Shown here piece after piece: positions 17,209 to 26,880 of a DNA stretch of 33,508 bases. The position numbers and the translations under genes were made by a program. The stretch covers positions 67,027 to 100,534 of the forward strand of contig NW_005434660.1 of the NCBI RefSeq assembly GCF_000315625.1. The letters run 5' to 3'. The DNA is from Guillardia theta CCMP2712. Taxonomy: Eukaryota > Cryptophyceae > Pyrenomonadales > Geminigeraceae. Under the pieces are notes generated by a model. It worked only from the letters and a program-made list of their open reading frames with translations, was not told the origin of the DNA and did no database searches. Position 1 is the first letter of the stretch. Every line of letters begins with the position of its first letter.

Positions 17209-18066
17209 ATGAAACCTCGATCAGCCGTGGTGAGTTGCTTTCTGCCTCATTGTCAATCAAGGATCGTATTTCTCATTGGCATCATCTTCACGCGTTTCTC
17301 TAGTCTCTTATTGCAGCCCTTGCTTCATCCTTCCTACATCCCTCATGCATCGCTGCAGGCCGTGGCAGGCTGCCGCCTCCTCCCATCGGGTGAGACTGAG
17401 TGGCTGCTGATCAAGCGCGGGAAGGTACGAGAGCGAACTCGAGGGGCTCGTCTGACTTGCAGGGAACAGCCGCCCTCCTACGGCGAGTGGAGTCTGCCGG
17501 GTGGATCAGTGGAGTTGGGCGAGAGCACTATAGCAGCAGCGAGACGCGAGGTGAGCGCCGTCAGAGGAGGGACGAGGGGCGCCTGAGTTACTGCCCAGCT
17601 GTGTGAAGAGACGAGGCTCTCGTCGAATGATGTGAAGTTCTTCGAAGATTCGTTCATGACTAGCGATGCTATTGTCAAAGATGCAAGAAGCGACGTGACG
17701 CTGTTCCATTACGTTATCGCTCAGCTGTTTGCCGAGATCAAGCCAGAGGTCTCTCCTGTCCTCCTCCTTCCCCGTTTCCTCCTCCTCCTCCTCCTCCTCC
17801 TCCTCCTCCTCCTCCTCCTCCTCCTCCTCTGGCGCCTTGTTGACCATGACGTAGGCTCAAGTGGTGGCGGGAGATGATGCTCTAGACGTGGGATGGTTTA
17901 CCAAGGAGAAGATCCGAGAATCTTCCTTCGGCGCAGTATGTCCTACCAAAAGTGTCCTGAGGGCGAGACTGGCGTTGACCCCAGTTGCCAGGTATCCCCG
18001 GGGGTGCTGAGGGTGGTGGAGAGAGCGGAAGAGCTCAGGAGGGCAGGATGTCTTAAGCTCGATTGA
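17209..18066 (+). CDS. Nudix hydrolase
   Basis: Six phase-consistent exons: 17209-17229, 17359-17424, 17470-17550, 17599-17748, 17855-17935 and 17992-18066, giving 157 residues. The protein reads MKPRSAVAVAGCRLL..., WLLIKRGKPPSYGEWSLPGG, SVELGESTIAAARRELCEET, then a C-terminal half ending VVERAEELRRAGCLKLD. The Nudix box GX5EX7REUXEE is complete and is split by the intron at 17551-17598 (RRE|LCEE); the usual Gly after EE-X is Arg here (EETRL). The metal-binding glutamates are present. Nudix enzymes cleave nucleoside diphosphates linked to another group; substrate cannot be told. The start is uncertain: the first exon encodes only seven residues and upstream exons could add a targeting peptide. 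The intron at 17749-17854 holds a CTC repeat. Confidence 0.8.
17777..17829 (+). repeat. CTC trinucleotide microsatellite in Nudix intron
   Basis: About sixteen CTC units just after the donor site at 17749. The minus strand would read poly-Glu, which is an artefact. Confidence 0.9.
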
Positions 18067-18101
18067 CCACTCTCCACTTCCTCCCCCCCCCTCTTCCTCC
18101 C

Positions 18102-18102
18102 C

Positions 18103-18149
<47 letters not shown>
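18102..18149 (+). repeat. CTCGTC hexanucleotide repeat between convergent gene ends
   Basis: Seven to eight CCTCGT units fill most of the 81 bases between the stop of the Nudix gene (18066) and the stop of the next gene on the minus strand (18148). Confidence 0.9.
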
Positions 18150-19921
18150 ACCACAACCGCTGGGGAAACACTCGATGCGGATCATCTTCTTGGTTCCAGT
18201 TGCCATCCACCGGGTCGTCCTGCAGGAAACAATGAACGAGAGCAGGGTGCCAAAAGGAGCGATTTCACATATTCGTAGTCGTCGAAAGTTCCCAGCTGTA
18301 GCCAGCGGGTGAGGAATGCTGAAGAAGCAAGCATAAACATCCTTACCGATCTCTGAATGACGTTCTCGATGTTGTACTCGTCCTCCAGCCCGTCGAACTT
18401 TGGAGGCTGTGACGCAAGTCAAGAAGGGAGAGCGGGGGTTTGGACTGAGGGGTTCACCTCGAAAGTGAGCTCCTGGAACCGGTCGTCGTCCACCTCTTTC
18501 TTCTTCTCCTTCTCCATCTCGTCGTCGTCTGCCCAGTACGCAAGGTCCACCTGCCGCACAGGTCAGGATACAGCGCTCTCCTTGCTCCTATATACCTTCT
18601 CCACCAGGCTGATGTTGACCCTGTCCGTTCCAAGGTCCCAGTCATTCTTGCGGAAGACGTAGACGAAGTCTGTCTCGTTGACTGACCAGCTGTTGTCAGC
18701 AGTCCTTAGGGGAAATGAGACAAGCATCACTTGTTGAGATGAAACCGTATCGCACTCCACCCTGTTCTGTCTTGAACGAAACCCTAAAGGTGTCTGAGTT
18801 GTTGAAATGTGCAGTCGTTGCATCTCACCAGTCGCCGACCTGTAAGGGTGCGTCTGGTTGGTTCTTGAACGGGGTGACAAGCTCGCTACTGTTGGCAAAA
18901 CTCTTCAAGAATTCCTTCCTCTGCTTGGCAAGGTTGTTGGTTTCAACGCTGTCAAGGTGTATGTTCAACAGTTTGAGATGACTCTCGTTTCTCAGGGGCT
19001 CGTGGTGCTGCGTCATCTGTCGAAGCTTCACGTTGAGTACGGGCATGAAACGTCTCTAACCTCAAGGTTTGTGATGTTTTCTTGGTTTCTTGAGTTCCAT
19101 TTGTCTGGGATAGCACAGGCACGTCAGGGAGAACTAAGACTTCAAGGAGATCATCTTTCACCCTCCGCATCTGAAAGATAGAATTCGTCTTCAATCGCAT
19201 CTTCATCTTTTTCACCCTGCAGGCAGTCAATGAGAACTCCGGGCTGTCGCATACAACCTTGGCGTCCTTGGTCCAAATTCTTCCATTCTGCCATCCAAGA
19301 TCAGGGTTGCGGTGAGAACAGGAGGACAAGGTTGGATCGTTTAACCTTTACGAAGAAATCCAGAAGCTCCTTGGTGTTCTCAGTCTTCTCGTCGTCATCC
19401 TGTGAAAGGAATAAGTGAGGACACGGCAGCGTCCAAGTCCAATCACGTCAACAAACGCTCCATGCGCGGCGGGCCCTTCATTCTCTTGCATGGCCGCCTT
19501 TTCAACATCGATGACAGTGGGTTCTGATCCGGCACTAACAGATTGAACTGCGTCGCAGGTTAGATTTCACTTGTCCCTCTCCTCCCACTCCTGAAGTTCT
19601 CACCATCATATTCGTCAACATTGATGGTCTCATATTCGTCGCCTGCAGAGTTTTCTTCATGTTGGACAAGTTTCAAGCATCGCCTGTACCTTGCGGCATG
19701 TCCATGATCGGGCCATCATCTAAAGGCTCCGACCCCCCTCGCAGGCGCAGCTTCATGCTTGTTTGAGCTTGAGAGTTGGATGCTCCAAGGAGAGGACTGA
19801 GAGGGTTGCAGCCGAGAAGCAAGCATGCAGGCCGAGAGTTTGACGCCCTTCCCTGCATGATCGGCAGGCTTACGACCATCATCGCCACCGCTATCGCTGT
19901 TGCTATCGTCCGCCCCACCAT
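18148..19921 (-). CDS. Secretory LRGG-motif acidic protein, unrecognised
   Basis: Eleven phase-consistent exons (minus): 19690-19921, 19604-19642, 19447-19547, 19346-19399, 19216-19287, 19061-19170, 18596-18704, 18458-18550, 18347-18406, 18269-18295 and 18148-18219, for about 322 residues. The N-terminus MVGRTIATAIAVAMMVVSLP is a signal sequence; LRLRGGSEPLDDGP follows about 60 residues in. The body is acidic, with NGRIWTKDAKVVCDSPEFSL, SWSVNETDFVYVFRKNDWDL, VDLAYWADDDEMEKEKKKE and, near the end, FDDYEYDDPVDGNWNQEDDP; it ends PQRLW at TAG 18148-18150. The 356-base intron (18705-19060) contains an open stretch (LKLLNIHLDSVETNNLAKQR) whose phase does not fit either neighbour, so I take it as intron or an alternative exon. 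No family recognised; the leader suggests ER or plastid delivery. Confidence 0.65.
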
Positions 19922-20255
19922 ATTTTCCACAATTCAACCACCCCCACCCCTATCTGGACCTCCGATATTACCCGGTGCTCTGTTCTCCTCCCCCCGATGA
20001 TCCATGCAGGCAGCCCGGGCAGACCTTAGGGAATGAGGGGAGGGAGACGAGGAGGAGGGAGACGGAGATACGAGTAGAACCACAAGCTTCCCAGCATCGA
20101 GTGTGTCTGCACAATGCCATCATTGCATGTCGGTCTGTCATCACTTTCTCGTCCGCAACAACCTTGCTAGACGCTGTCTGTTGTGAACCTTGTTGCACTC
20201 ACTCATAAACCTTGCTTGATTCTCACTGACCCATTCAGATCCTTCAAGGTCTGAG
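19922..20255. other. Divergent promoter region
   Basis: Separates the minus-strand LRGG gene from the plus-strand hydrolase gene. It starts with a short C-rich stretch (CCACCCCCACCCCTATC, then ATTACCCGG at about 19968) resembling the TACCC clusters on the plus strand. No open frame of note. Confidence 0.45.
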
Positions 20256-21412
20256 ATGACGCTGGGAGAAGCTTCGAGGTCGTCCATGCATGTGACTGCT
20301 CACTCGGCCAACATGCGCTGCTGCAGGCCCATGAGAGTGATGTGTGTGCATGGCTGGCGGACCAGCCCTTCTATCATGGAGTTCCAGGTTCACTTAACAA
20401 CTCTCCGACAGGAGCTGACGGCTCCGTGCGATCAGACTGCCGAGCTACGGAAGCGCTTGCCAGGGCTAGAGTTTCACTTCATGGCCGGCCACATGAAGGA
20501 GAGGTCCGCCATTCCAGTTCATATCTGCATGTCGCTGAACCTCTGGACCTTATGACTGCAGTGAAGCTTGCGACCCAACCATCGCCACGCTCTTCGAGGG
20601 CCCATACTATGCTCACTGGGGGTTACACCAGGTGTGTGCGAGTCTTCAGTCCCCGGGGTCACTCGAATCTTGCAGAGCGAATCTGAACAAACAGCCAACA
20701 TCAAGAAAGCAGTCCATGACGCGCTGGAGTTCATCAAGAAGAATGGACCTTTCCAATGTGTGATTGGCTTCTCACAGGTGAAGTATGAGGACTGATGGGG
20801 CCGCTGCCATGGTCGAGTGTCATAACCTGTCCTGTTTTCAACACCAGGGCGCGGCTCTTGTAACACTGCTTGCGTCTTTGTATCAGCGAGAGGGCAAGAC
20901 AGATTTACCTGTAAGACCTCCCACCCCAATCAAGTATACTCATGCACATGCTATGCGGGCAGGTGATAGTCTGCGTGTGTGGCGTTCGGCCGGATCATAG
21001 GATGCAGAGCTCGTTTGTAGAAGAACTGATTGGGTCAAACCCTTTGAGCAAACAGATTCGCGAAGAAAATCTCTCAGCGAATATTCTTAAAGTGCGATCT
21101 TTGCATATCTTGGGGCTGCAGGTAGGGATTGACTGAAGGTGACCTGGTTTGACAAGCAAGTTTCAGGATCCACTGCTAGAGAGAGGAAGGGCTCTCCTTC
21201 AAGTCTGCAACCTGTCTGAACATGAAACCTGTGCTCACTTGAGTTCAGGTGTATGAAGATGAGACTGCTACAGTGTTCGAGCATTCGCGGGGGCATCAGG
21301 CGAGTGTGTTCTTGTTCTTACACAAGTCTGAAAGCACAATCAGTTTCCGCCGTGGGAGGAGAAGCTGATGTATGATGACATTGCAAAGTATCGCTCTTTG
21401 AGAAGTGTGTAG
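20256..21412 (+). CDS. FSH1/OVCA2-like serine hydrolase (alpha/beta fold)
   Basis: Eight exons with closed phases: 20256-20503, 20562-20631, 20676-20777, 20848-20910, 20963-21121, 21167-21202, 21249-21299 and 21344-21412, giving about 265 residues. Domain landmarks run in order: MRVMCVHGWRTSPSIMEFQ, LFEGPYYAHWG, the nucleophile elbow GFSQGAALVTLLASLY (Ser of GxSxG), a strand VIVCVCGVRP, SLHILGLQDPLLERG (likely catalytic Asp) and EHSRGHQFPPW (likely catalytic His). This is the FSH1/OVCA2 family layout; the family includes esterase-like enzymes with poorly known substrates. The first about 27 residues are extra and may be non-conserved; a later Met (MRVMC, residue 26) is an alternative start. 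Introns are 44-70 bases, and the last is GC-AG (CAG|GCGAGT...TCAG, 44 bases). Confidence 0.82.
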
Positions 21413-21584
21413 ATGTGACTGAGATATTTACAGATGCATCACATCCGCCTTGTCAGCTTTGCCAGAAGACTCTGGGTTCAGTGAACTTCAGTGTACATTA
21501 GCGTAGAAGAACGTCCTGAGATCTGTCTGCCATGTTCTACTGCATAACGATAGTCTCGTGTCAGATGTGTCTTTCACGATCGTT

Positions 21585-21960
21585 TGCTCCATGCGAATAG
21601 GCTACTTCAGACAGAAAGGAAATATCTGAAAGGGCGACGGGTTGCTCAGAATCCTCAGGACAGCAGAGCATTTCTGTTGATGACGTCGAGGTGGGGTCCC
21701 CTCGGAACAAGACAGACATGTCTGTCAGGGAGTACAAGAAGTGGTGTCATGAGGAAGATTTCTATGTGTATTCTTCGAATTTACTTCATCTCAATCTTGA
21801 TCCTGTCATGTGCTACACTCTAAGCGTTGTTGCCCATAATCTGCTGGGCCCAGATCTTGCCCTGACAACAAACGTCAACAAATGTCATGTCATGTCGTAA
21901 CCTGGAAATTCACCGCAGTAACTCCGGCATCATGTCCGGCATTGAAATTCATCTTTGCGC
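21585..21960 (+). CDS. Doubtful exon cluster downstream of the hydrolase gene
   Basis: An open stretch with protein-like composition reads ...SISVDDVEVGSPRNKTDMSV, REYKKWCHEEDFYVYSSNLL, HLNLDPVMCYTLSVVAHNLL from about 21600 to 21870, entered after a TAG near 21593 that could be part of a 3' splice site. A possible 45-base intron (GTCAAC...CGCAG, 21870-21914) would lead into NSGIMSGIEIHLCAIAAIFE, but the phase does not close cleanly. No start codon or family recognised. It may be an unrelated last exon, a decayed gene, or 3' UTR of the hydrolase. Confidence 0.25.
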
Positions 21961-22600
21961 TATCGCTGCCATCTTCGAAGTACGGGGTAGACTCGGCGCA
22001 AGCGTGGCCAGCAGTATACTCGTTGCAGTCACCATCTCCATCATATTGCTGCAAACATCACATTTAAACCATAAGGAGAAACCACTGCTTCAGTGTCGGA
22101 AAACTTTTATGAGGATAAGGAATATATGCTTTTTGTAGAAAAGTTTTCTTCATCCATGTTGAAATGTGAAAATTCAAGTTGCAATTCATACCATGGCTGA
22201 CAAAAATAGCCGAACAAACGCAGCAAGCAATGCATATTGACAGCTGAACAAAAGGGCATTGAAGCATCCATCATGTCATGGCTGCAATGCTGCAGACTAA
22301 CAACAGCTCGTATCAACCATCACAACGGAGACAATAGCAGTCATGTAACCAGACATCCACACTTGACAGCAGTCGATAAGACATTTGAGGAAAGAAACTC
22401 AGAGAGGTCGTAAGGGAATGTTTTCACTGGCTGAAGGGCATATCTTTTACCTCAACTCAAAACTTCACGCCTGCAACAGCAAACCAAGAGTATGGCTAAT
22501 TCACACTTGGCAAGTAAGGGAGAGGTTAGACAACTAGGAGGGGGATGAAAACAACTGTCGAGGAAGAGGGAGGAGGCAGGAGGAGCTCAGATGCATCATT
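21961..22600. other. Non-coding stretch
   Basis: I see nothing I can support as a gene or a structured element. One short plus-strand frame (LGASVASSILVAVTISIILL, about 21990-22050) would make a membrane helix but has no start, splice partner or family. Confidence 0.4.
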
Positions 22601-22679
22601 CTTTCACCACTCACATTCCTCTTCACTCACCAGCGATGTGAAGCGCGCGGAAGCCATTCTGAGAAGCTGAAACATGATC

Positions 22680-22860
22680 GGCCCTGCTCTATTTCGGGAA
22701 GCGGCGGTGCCTACGCGGGGATGAGGCCCAGTGGTACCGGCGGCCCCCGCCAGTGTGCAGTGCCGCGGTGCCGTGACCGGGGCCGGCCGCGGGCGGGCAG
22801 CCAGCCCGGGCCGCCCTGACACTGTCCGGCGGCGGAATCACCGTCCGATCCTTGCAAGTG
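22680..22860. other. Extremely GC-rich island, left of foldback element
   Basis: Sequence such as GGGGCCGGCCGCGGGCGGGC and CCGGGCCGCCC at 22730-22850, far richer in G+C than the adjacent AT-balanced DNA. No credible frame or rRNA/tRNA motif. It pairs by position and composition with the island at 23570-23775. Confidence 0.55.
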
Positions 22861-23071
22861 ACTCCGGGCCAAAGTGACGGAGCACAAGTTTGTTAGACTT
22901 GTACTATGCCAAAGTCACGCAGATATCACATCGACCTTACGGTTGTAACAAGACAGTTCAAGTTTGCTCAAGACCGAATTTAATGCACACTAAACCAGAA
23001 TTGAGGAGCACATGAGAGATAGACTGTATGCTAGTCAACGGTTAACTCGGCGCTATCTGACTGGCACGGCT

Positions 23072-23481
23072 GGCATACGCTCCATCCCGGGTCCCCCCGA
23101 GTTCAACGGCCCAATTCTGTCCGAGGAAACAGTAGTACGTTACATCGCCGGACGTCACATCGGAAAGTCACACAAACAAGAGAATGTCAGCAAACTTCTC
23201 TCGTCTTCTCTTTTATCTTCTCTCTTCTCAGACACTCTTTACTCTATCTCTCTTCATTGCATCCGCTCGCTATGCATCTCCCTTATCTCTTTGCTGCACA
23301 TCTAATAGCCCTGCATGATGGTTATTGCCCGCTCAGCCTAACTGTGAAGTTGACGCCGCAGACAGCCTTATCGTATCTCGACTTGGAACTCTGCTGACAT
23401 TCTCTTGTTTGTGTGACTTTCTGACGTCCGATGTAACGTACTACTGTTTCAGAAACTCGGGGGGAGGATGGAGCGTATGCC
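23072..23481. repeat. Foldback / long inverted repeat element
   Basis: Left arm 23072-23192 and right arm 23392-23481 are inverted copies around a 199-base loop. Perfect parts are 29 bp (23164-23192 with 23392-23420), 21 bp (23127-23147 with 23429-23449) and 16 bp (starting GGCATACGCTCCATCC at 23072, matched near 23466-23481). The left arm holds about 25 extra bases (TTCAACGGCCC...). The loop is pyrimidine-rich and has no coding frame. It could be a MITE or foldback transposon, or a hairpin RNA precursor; target duplications were not seen. Confidence 0.8.
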
Positions 23482-23569
23482 ACTGAAGACCCCGAGGGGG
23501 ACCACTCAGTGCGGACACTGGCAGGCTGGCAGTCGGCAGGATGAGGGTATGCTCAGTGCCGGGGAGCCA

Positions 23570-23775
23570 GGCTCCGAGGCTCGCCGACTCCGAGTCGCCG
23601 GACGCCGCGGGGCCCGCGATCCGATCATCAGCCACAGTGCCGCGGGCGGCGGCCGGGCCGGGCCGCCCGGGCCCGGGCGCCGGGCCCGGGGGCCGGCGCC
23701 GCATGGCGCCCCCCGGCCGGCGGCGCCCTGCGCGGCGCCGGTGGGCAGTGGCCCCGGCGCGACGAGGCGGCAATA
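23570..23775. other. Extremely GC-rich island, right of foldback element
   Basis: Consists of runs such as GGGCCGGGCCGCCCGGGCCC and CCGGCCGGCGGCGCCCTGCG. Frames of all six kinds are open through it because AT-rich stop codons are rare, so open frames here are not evidence for genes. Confidence 0.55.
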
Positions 23776-23779
23776 ATGC

Positions 23780-24311
23780 AGCGGCGGCAGCGCACCACGT
23801 GCATGCGAGTAGCAAAGGAGCAGGGAGAGAGGACAGCAAGGACGGGGGATATATGATGATAAGAGCAAATTGGAGGGTGGGCAAGCAGGATTCCTCCAGA
23901 GTAGCCTGGAAGACGAGATAATAGAATTAAGATATGCTTGAGGGGAGACAGTAGCTGCGAAGGATATATAGCAGAAGAAGAAAAGACGAAAGGTCCACAA
24001 CGAAACTTGAGTAGGTTTGAAATTTGATTAACAAGCAGAGCAATCAAGTGAGATAAGCCGCAAAATAGGGTTTGGAAAGACCAAGAGCGCATTGCAGGCA
24101 GCCCTATCCTTGTTTCCCAAATTTAGGGTTTTGCAAAATTTTGTCCCGAAAGTAGACGATCCTGACTTATGCCAAGCCATTCATGAGTAAAACGAATTCA
24201 GGGATGAATTGAGAAGCCGAAAATCTTTCCACAGCATTCTGACAATATCAATAGTACTGGAGCTGCTTGGAAACAGAGTTTGAACGCCTCTTGCTTTTTT
24301 CTTGGCAGCAA
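23780..24311. other. Upstream region of LSm7 gene
   Basis: No gene seen. The sequence moves from purine-rich (23815-23990) to AT-richer DNA before the LSm7 start. The palindromic E-box-like CACGTG near 23797 may be chance. Confidence 0.4.
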
Positions 24312-24790
24312 ATGGTATTCAAGCACTTTTCTTTGTGCCTCATTTCTTTTCTGCTTTCACGGTTTCCTTGCCATTCATTGCGTTGGAAGTGATTCTCGAT
24401 CGCAGAACGCTGACAAAAAGCAAGCGGTATTGGACCTCAGCAGACATGTTGATCAGAAAGTTCGCGTCAAATTTTCAGGAGGTCGTGAAGGTGATAATCT
24501 TCTTAGTTTGATGACACTCTCAAATCCATGCAGTGGAGGGCAGGCTGAAGGGGTTTGACACGCTGGTGAATCTGGTGTTGGATGAGTGCATCGAGTACAT
24601 CCGCGGTAAGAAACATGCTGAGACAGCGCTGTTGTCTGTGACTCCCTCTTCAGATCCTGACGACCCCTACAAGCTCACCAATGAAACTCGACAGCTGGGG
24701 TTGATTGTGTGCAGAGGAACTGCTGTCACACTAGTTTGTCCATGCGACGGTATGATGGAGATTGCCAACCCTTTCATTTCAGCTGAGTGA
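24312..24790 (+). CDS. LSM7: U6 snRNA-associated Sm-like protein LSm7
   Basis: Exons 24406-24490, 24534-24605 and 24654-24790 are phase-consistent; a first exon of only the start codon (ATG 24312-24314 directly before GTATTC) would give 98 residues, close to the usual about 100. The protein reads NADKKQAVLDLSRHVDQKVR, VKFSGGREVEGRLKGFDTLV, NLVLDECIEYIRGDPDDPYK, LTNETRQLGLIVCRGTAVTL, then PNPF-like ANPFISAE. The Sm1 motif (V.GRLKGFD...NLVLDE) and Sm2 motif (LGLIVCRGTAV) with their RNA-binding residues are intact. LSm7 is in the LSm2-8 ring on U6 snRNA (splicing) and the LSm1-7 ring in mRNA decay. Introns 2 and 3 are 43 and 48 bases. The start is the uncertain part: another 5' exon may exist. 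Confidence 0.9.
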
Positions 24791-25097
24791 TGGGACCCGC
24801 ACTGTAAACGTTTATCTGGTTACAGAGGTCGTAAAGATATTGAGTTTGTGATTCGAATTGTGAATCAAATGGATTTACCCGCAAGGTGTTGCGTGTGATG
24901 GAAGCGTACACCTTGCGGGTGATGGAAGCGTTTGTCGGAGACATTTGAGACTACCAGCCGGGAATATCCCAATCGTGTAACCTAACAGACATGTCGTGGA
25001 AGCATCAAACCAGCCCGACACAAGCATGCTTCATATGGCAAAGAACAGAAAGTATCACATGCAATTTCGTTATCTATTCTTCACAGGTAATGACTTA
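24791..25097. other. Region between convergent LSm7 and SAR1 gene ends
   Basis: Holds the inverted repeat at 24877-24920 and a direct repeat GTGATGGAAGCGT (24895 and 24920). No open frame supported. Confidence 0.5.
24877..24920. repeat. Perfect 13-bp inverted repeat downstream of LSm7
   Basis: ACCCGCAAGGTGT (24877-24889) pairs with ACACCTTGCGGGT (24908-24920) around an 18-nt loop. It lies about 90 bases after the LSm7 stop and 180 bases after the SAR1 stop on the other strand, so it could be in either 3' UTR. Confidence 0.75.
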
Positions 25098-26159
25098 CTA
25101 ATCGATATACTGTGCTACCCACTGAAACGCTTCCCTGTAACCCATCCTGCGGATCACACTCACCATGAACAATTCCATCGGGCGAACACCCTTCGGAAGA
25201 TCGGCCTTTCCTGTCTTTCCTGTCAGGTATGACTGCAGACCCAGTGCCTGTCGCAACTCAGCCTCCGAGGCCGCACGAGGCTGATCGATCTTGTTTCCTA
25301 AGATAGCAAAGGGGATCCCAGCTAACTGATCGTTGCTCAACAGCTTGTCGAGTTCTGCCTTGGCCTCTCCAAAGCGATTTCTGTCGTTACAATCCACCAA
25401 GAAGATGATAGCATTGACAGCTGTGAAGTAATCTTGCCAGAGCTCGCGTGCTACATCGTGCCCTCCCAAGTCATGTACCCTACACAAACATGGATTAGAA
25501 AGCCTCCAAAATTCAAGTTTGAAGAGAGCAGGGGAGGTTATCTGCCAGTGATCATGTATGAAATGACAAAAGAAGAAAAACTATTCAAGCGAGATCAGCA
25601 CGTAGGATAAAGACAGCATGTGAGGAATGGGAAGACTAACTGCAACAGTCCGTTGAGTGGTAGAGTAATACAGCAAGGAAATGCAAAGAGGGAGACAAAA
25701 GCAAGCAAGTGCACAAATAACAAAGGAGAACAGATCTTGTCTTCTTTTCAACAGCAATCAAAGCGTTCATGAAGCATATTCTTGTTCAAACGAACATAAC
25801 CAGAAGCTTGCTGGGTGCAAGGAACTCCTCAAATAGGAAATAAATACAACAGACTCTTATCTGTCCACCTCTAGCATAGGGCAAGACTGATTCCTTGGAA
25901 ACTCTCTTCTAATTTATACCCATCGTTCCATCCCCTCTGAAACAATCGCCATGGTTCACCTGAAGCGCAGTTTGCCCATGGTCAATTCCTCGTCGTGAGG
26001 ATGCTGAGTGGGCTCCAGCTGAGCAACCTTCTTCTCCTTGAGCATGTGAAGGAGAGTTGTCTTGCCGGCATTGTCTAGGCCAAGGAAGAGAATCTTCGCG
26101 CGCTTGTTGCCGAGCCCCAGCCATGACAGCACCCCCTGGAACCAGTTCACAAGAAACAT
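25098..26159 (-). CDS. SAR1: SAR1 small GTPase (COPII coat initiator)
   Basis: Two exons on the minus strand: 25960-26159 and 25098-25479, giving 193 residues, the usual SAR1 length. [20 protein letters not shown] is the N-terminal amphipathic region that inserts in the ER membrane. [14 protein letters not shown] is the P-loop. [13 protein letters not shown] is the SAR1-type switch [15 protein letters not shown] holds the DLGG switch II. NKID is the base-specificity motif. The end [15 protein letters not shown] is typical. GTP-bound SAR1 recruits Sec23/24 to begin ER-to-Golgi vesicle budding; it lacks the N-myristoyl glycine of ARF proteins. The intron (25480-25959, 480 bases) is about ten times longer than most here. 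TACCC cluster C lies directly upstream of the start on the same strand. Confidence 0.96.
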
Positions 26160-26179
26160 GCCGCTAGCCCCCGCGATGC

Positions 26180-26440
26180 CGCAAGAGGGACCCGTAAGGA
26201 CACACGGAGGGTGGGGTATCATTTGGGGAGGGGTGTTTATTTGTACCGGGTACTTCCTAGAAAAATGTCTTATCACGAACGGGTACTGTGATTGACTGAA
26301 CCGGTCATGTTCTCACGGTTGGATTTCATTGGAAGGGTGCAAAGGTAGGGTGGAAGCATTCATGTGTCGATGCGATGGGGTAGGTATTCCCTGAGGGTAG
26401 GGTGAAGCGAGAAGGCAAGTGCAGGGGTGGGGTACAATCT
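26180..26440 (-). promoter_or_regulatory. TACCC / CCTACCC motif cluster C, 5' of SAR1
   Basis: Read on the minus strand: GTACCCCACCCC, CACCCTACCCTCAGG, AATACCTACCCC, CCACCCTACC, AGTACCCG (twice), ACACCCCTCCCC and GATACCCCACCC. It begins 20-30 bases 5' of the SAR1 start codon. Strand agrees with the gene, as for clusters A, B and D with theirs. Role inferred. Confidence 0.4.
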
Positions 26441-26449
26441 CCAATTGAA

Positions 26450-26880
26450 TCGACTGAACTTCTGGTTGAACTTTCAACAAATAGTTACAAATATTGGAGA
26501 AATACTCCAAATGTCTTTTTAATATTTGAAAATGTGTGTTCAATATTTGATTTAAACTATATATCCCCATAAATTCACTATGAACTTTTGAAGAATGTTA
26601 GAGACCTTCCATATTTGGACAGGTGTAGAAAATGTTTCTCTAGATATTTCAAATCTTAGGAAGTGGTTCACAATATTCAAATCTAACACGAATGAAACAA
26701 CGGAAACAAGAACCTTTGGCACATATTTTCGCCGTTTCATGTTGTGTATGAAAATGTCTCTGAAATTGTTTGATTGCTCCAATGTATTCTAATTTGTTCG
26801 ATATTTTGTCTTATATTTGACTCAATAATTTCAAAGATAATTCATATATTTGGTCTATTGAAAATTCCATTTCTGCGTGA
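26450..26880. other. AT-rich spacer with recurrent ATATTTG motif
   Basis: About ten occurrences of ATATTTG or its near forms (AATATTTGAAAATG, TCAATATTTGATT, CATATTTGGAC, GATATTTCAAATC, CAATATTCAAATC, TATATTTGACTC, CATATATTTGG) within 430 bases. No gene. The stretch lies exactly between the oppositely oriented C and D motif clusters. Confidence 0.5.

Noticed and set aside
17506-17847. Minus-strand poly-Glu frame
   Set aside because: CTC microsatellite in the Nudix intron read in antisense.
22680-23775. rRNA or tRNA genes in the GC-rich part
   Set aside because: I looked for tRNA B-box patterns and conserved rRNA segments and found none I could support.
23441-24092. Overlapping Pro/Arg/Gly-rich frames on both strands
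   Set aside because: They run through the extreme GC island where stop codons are rare; no frame is preferred.
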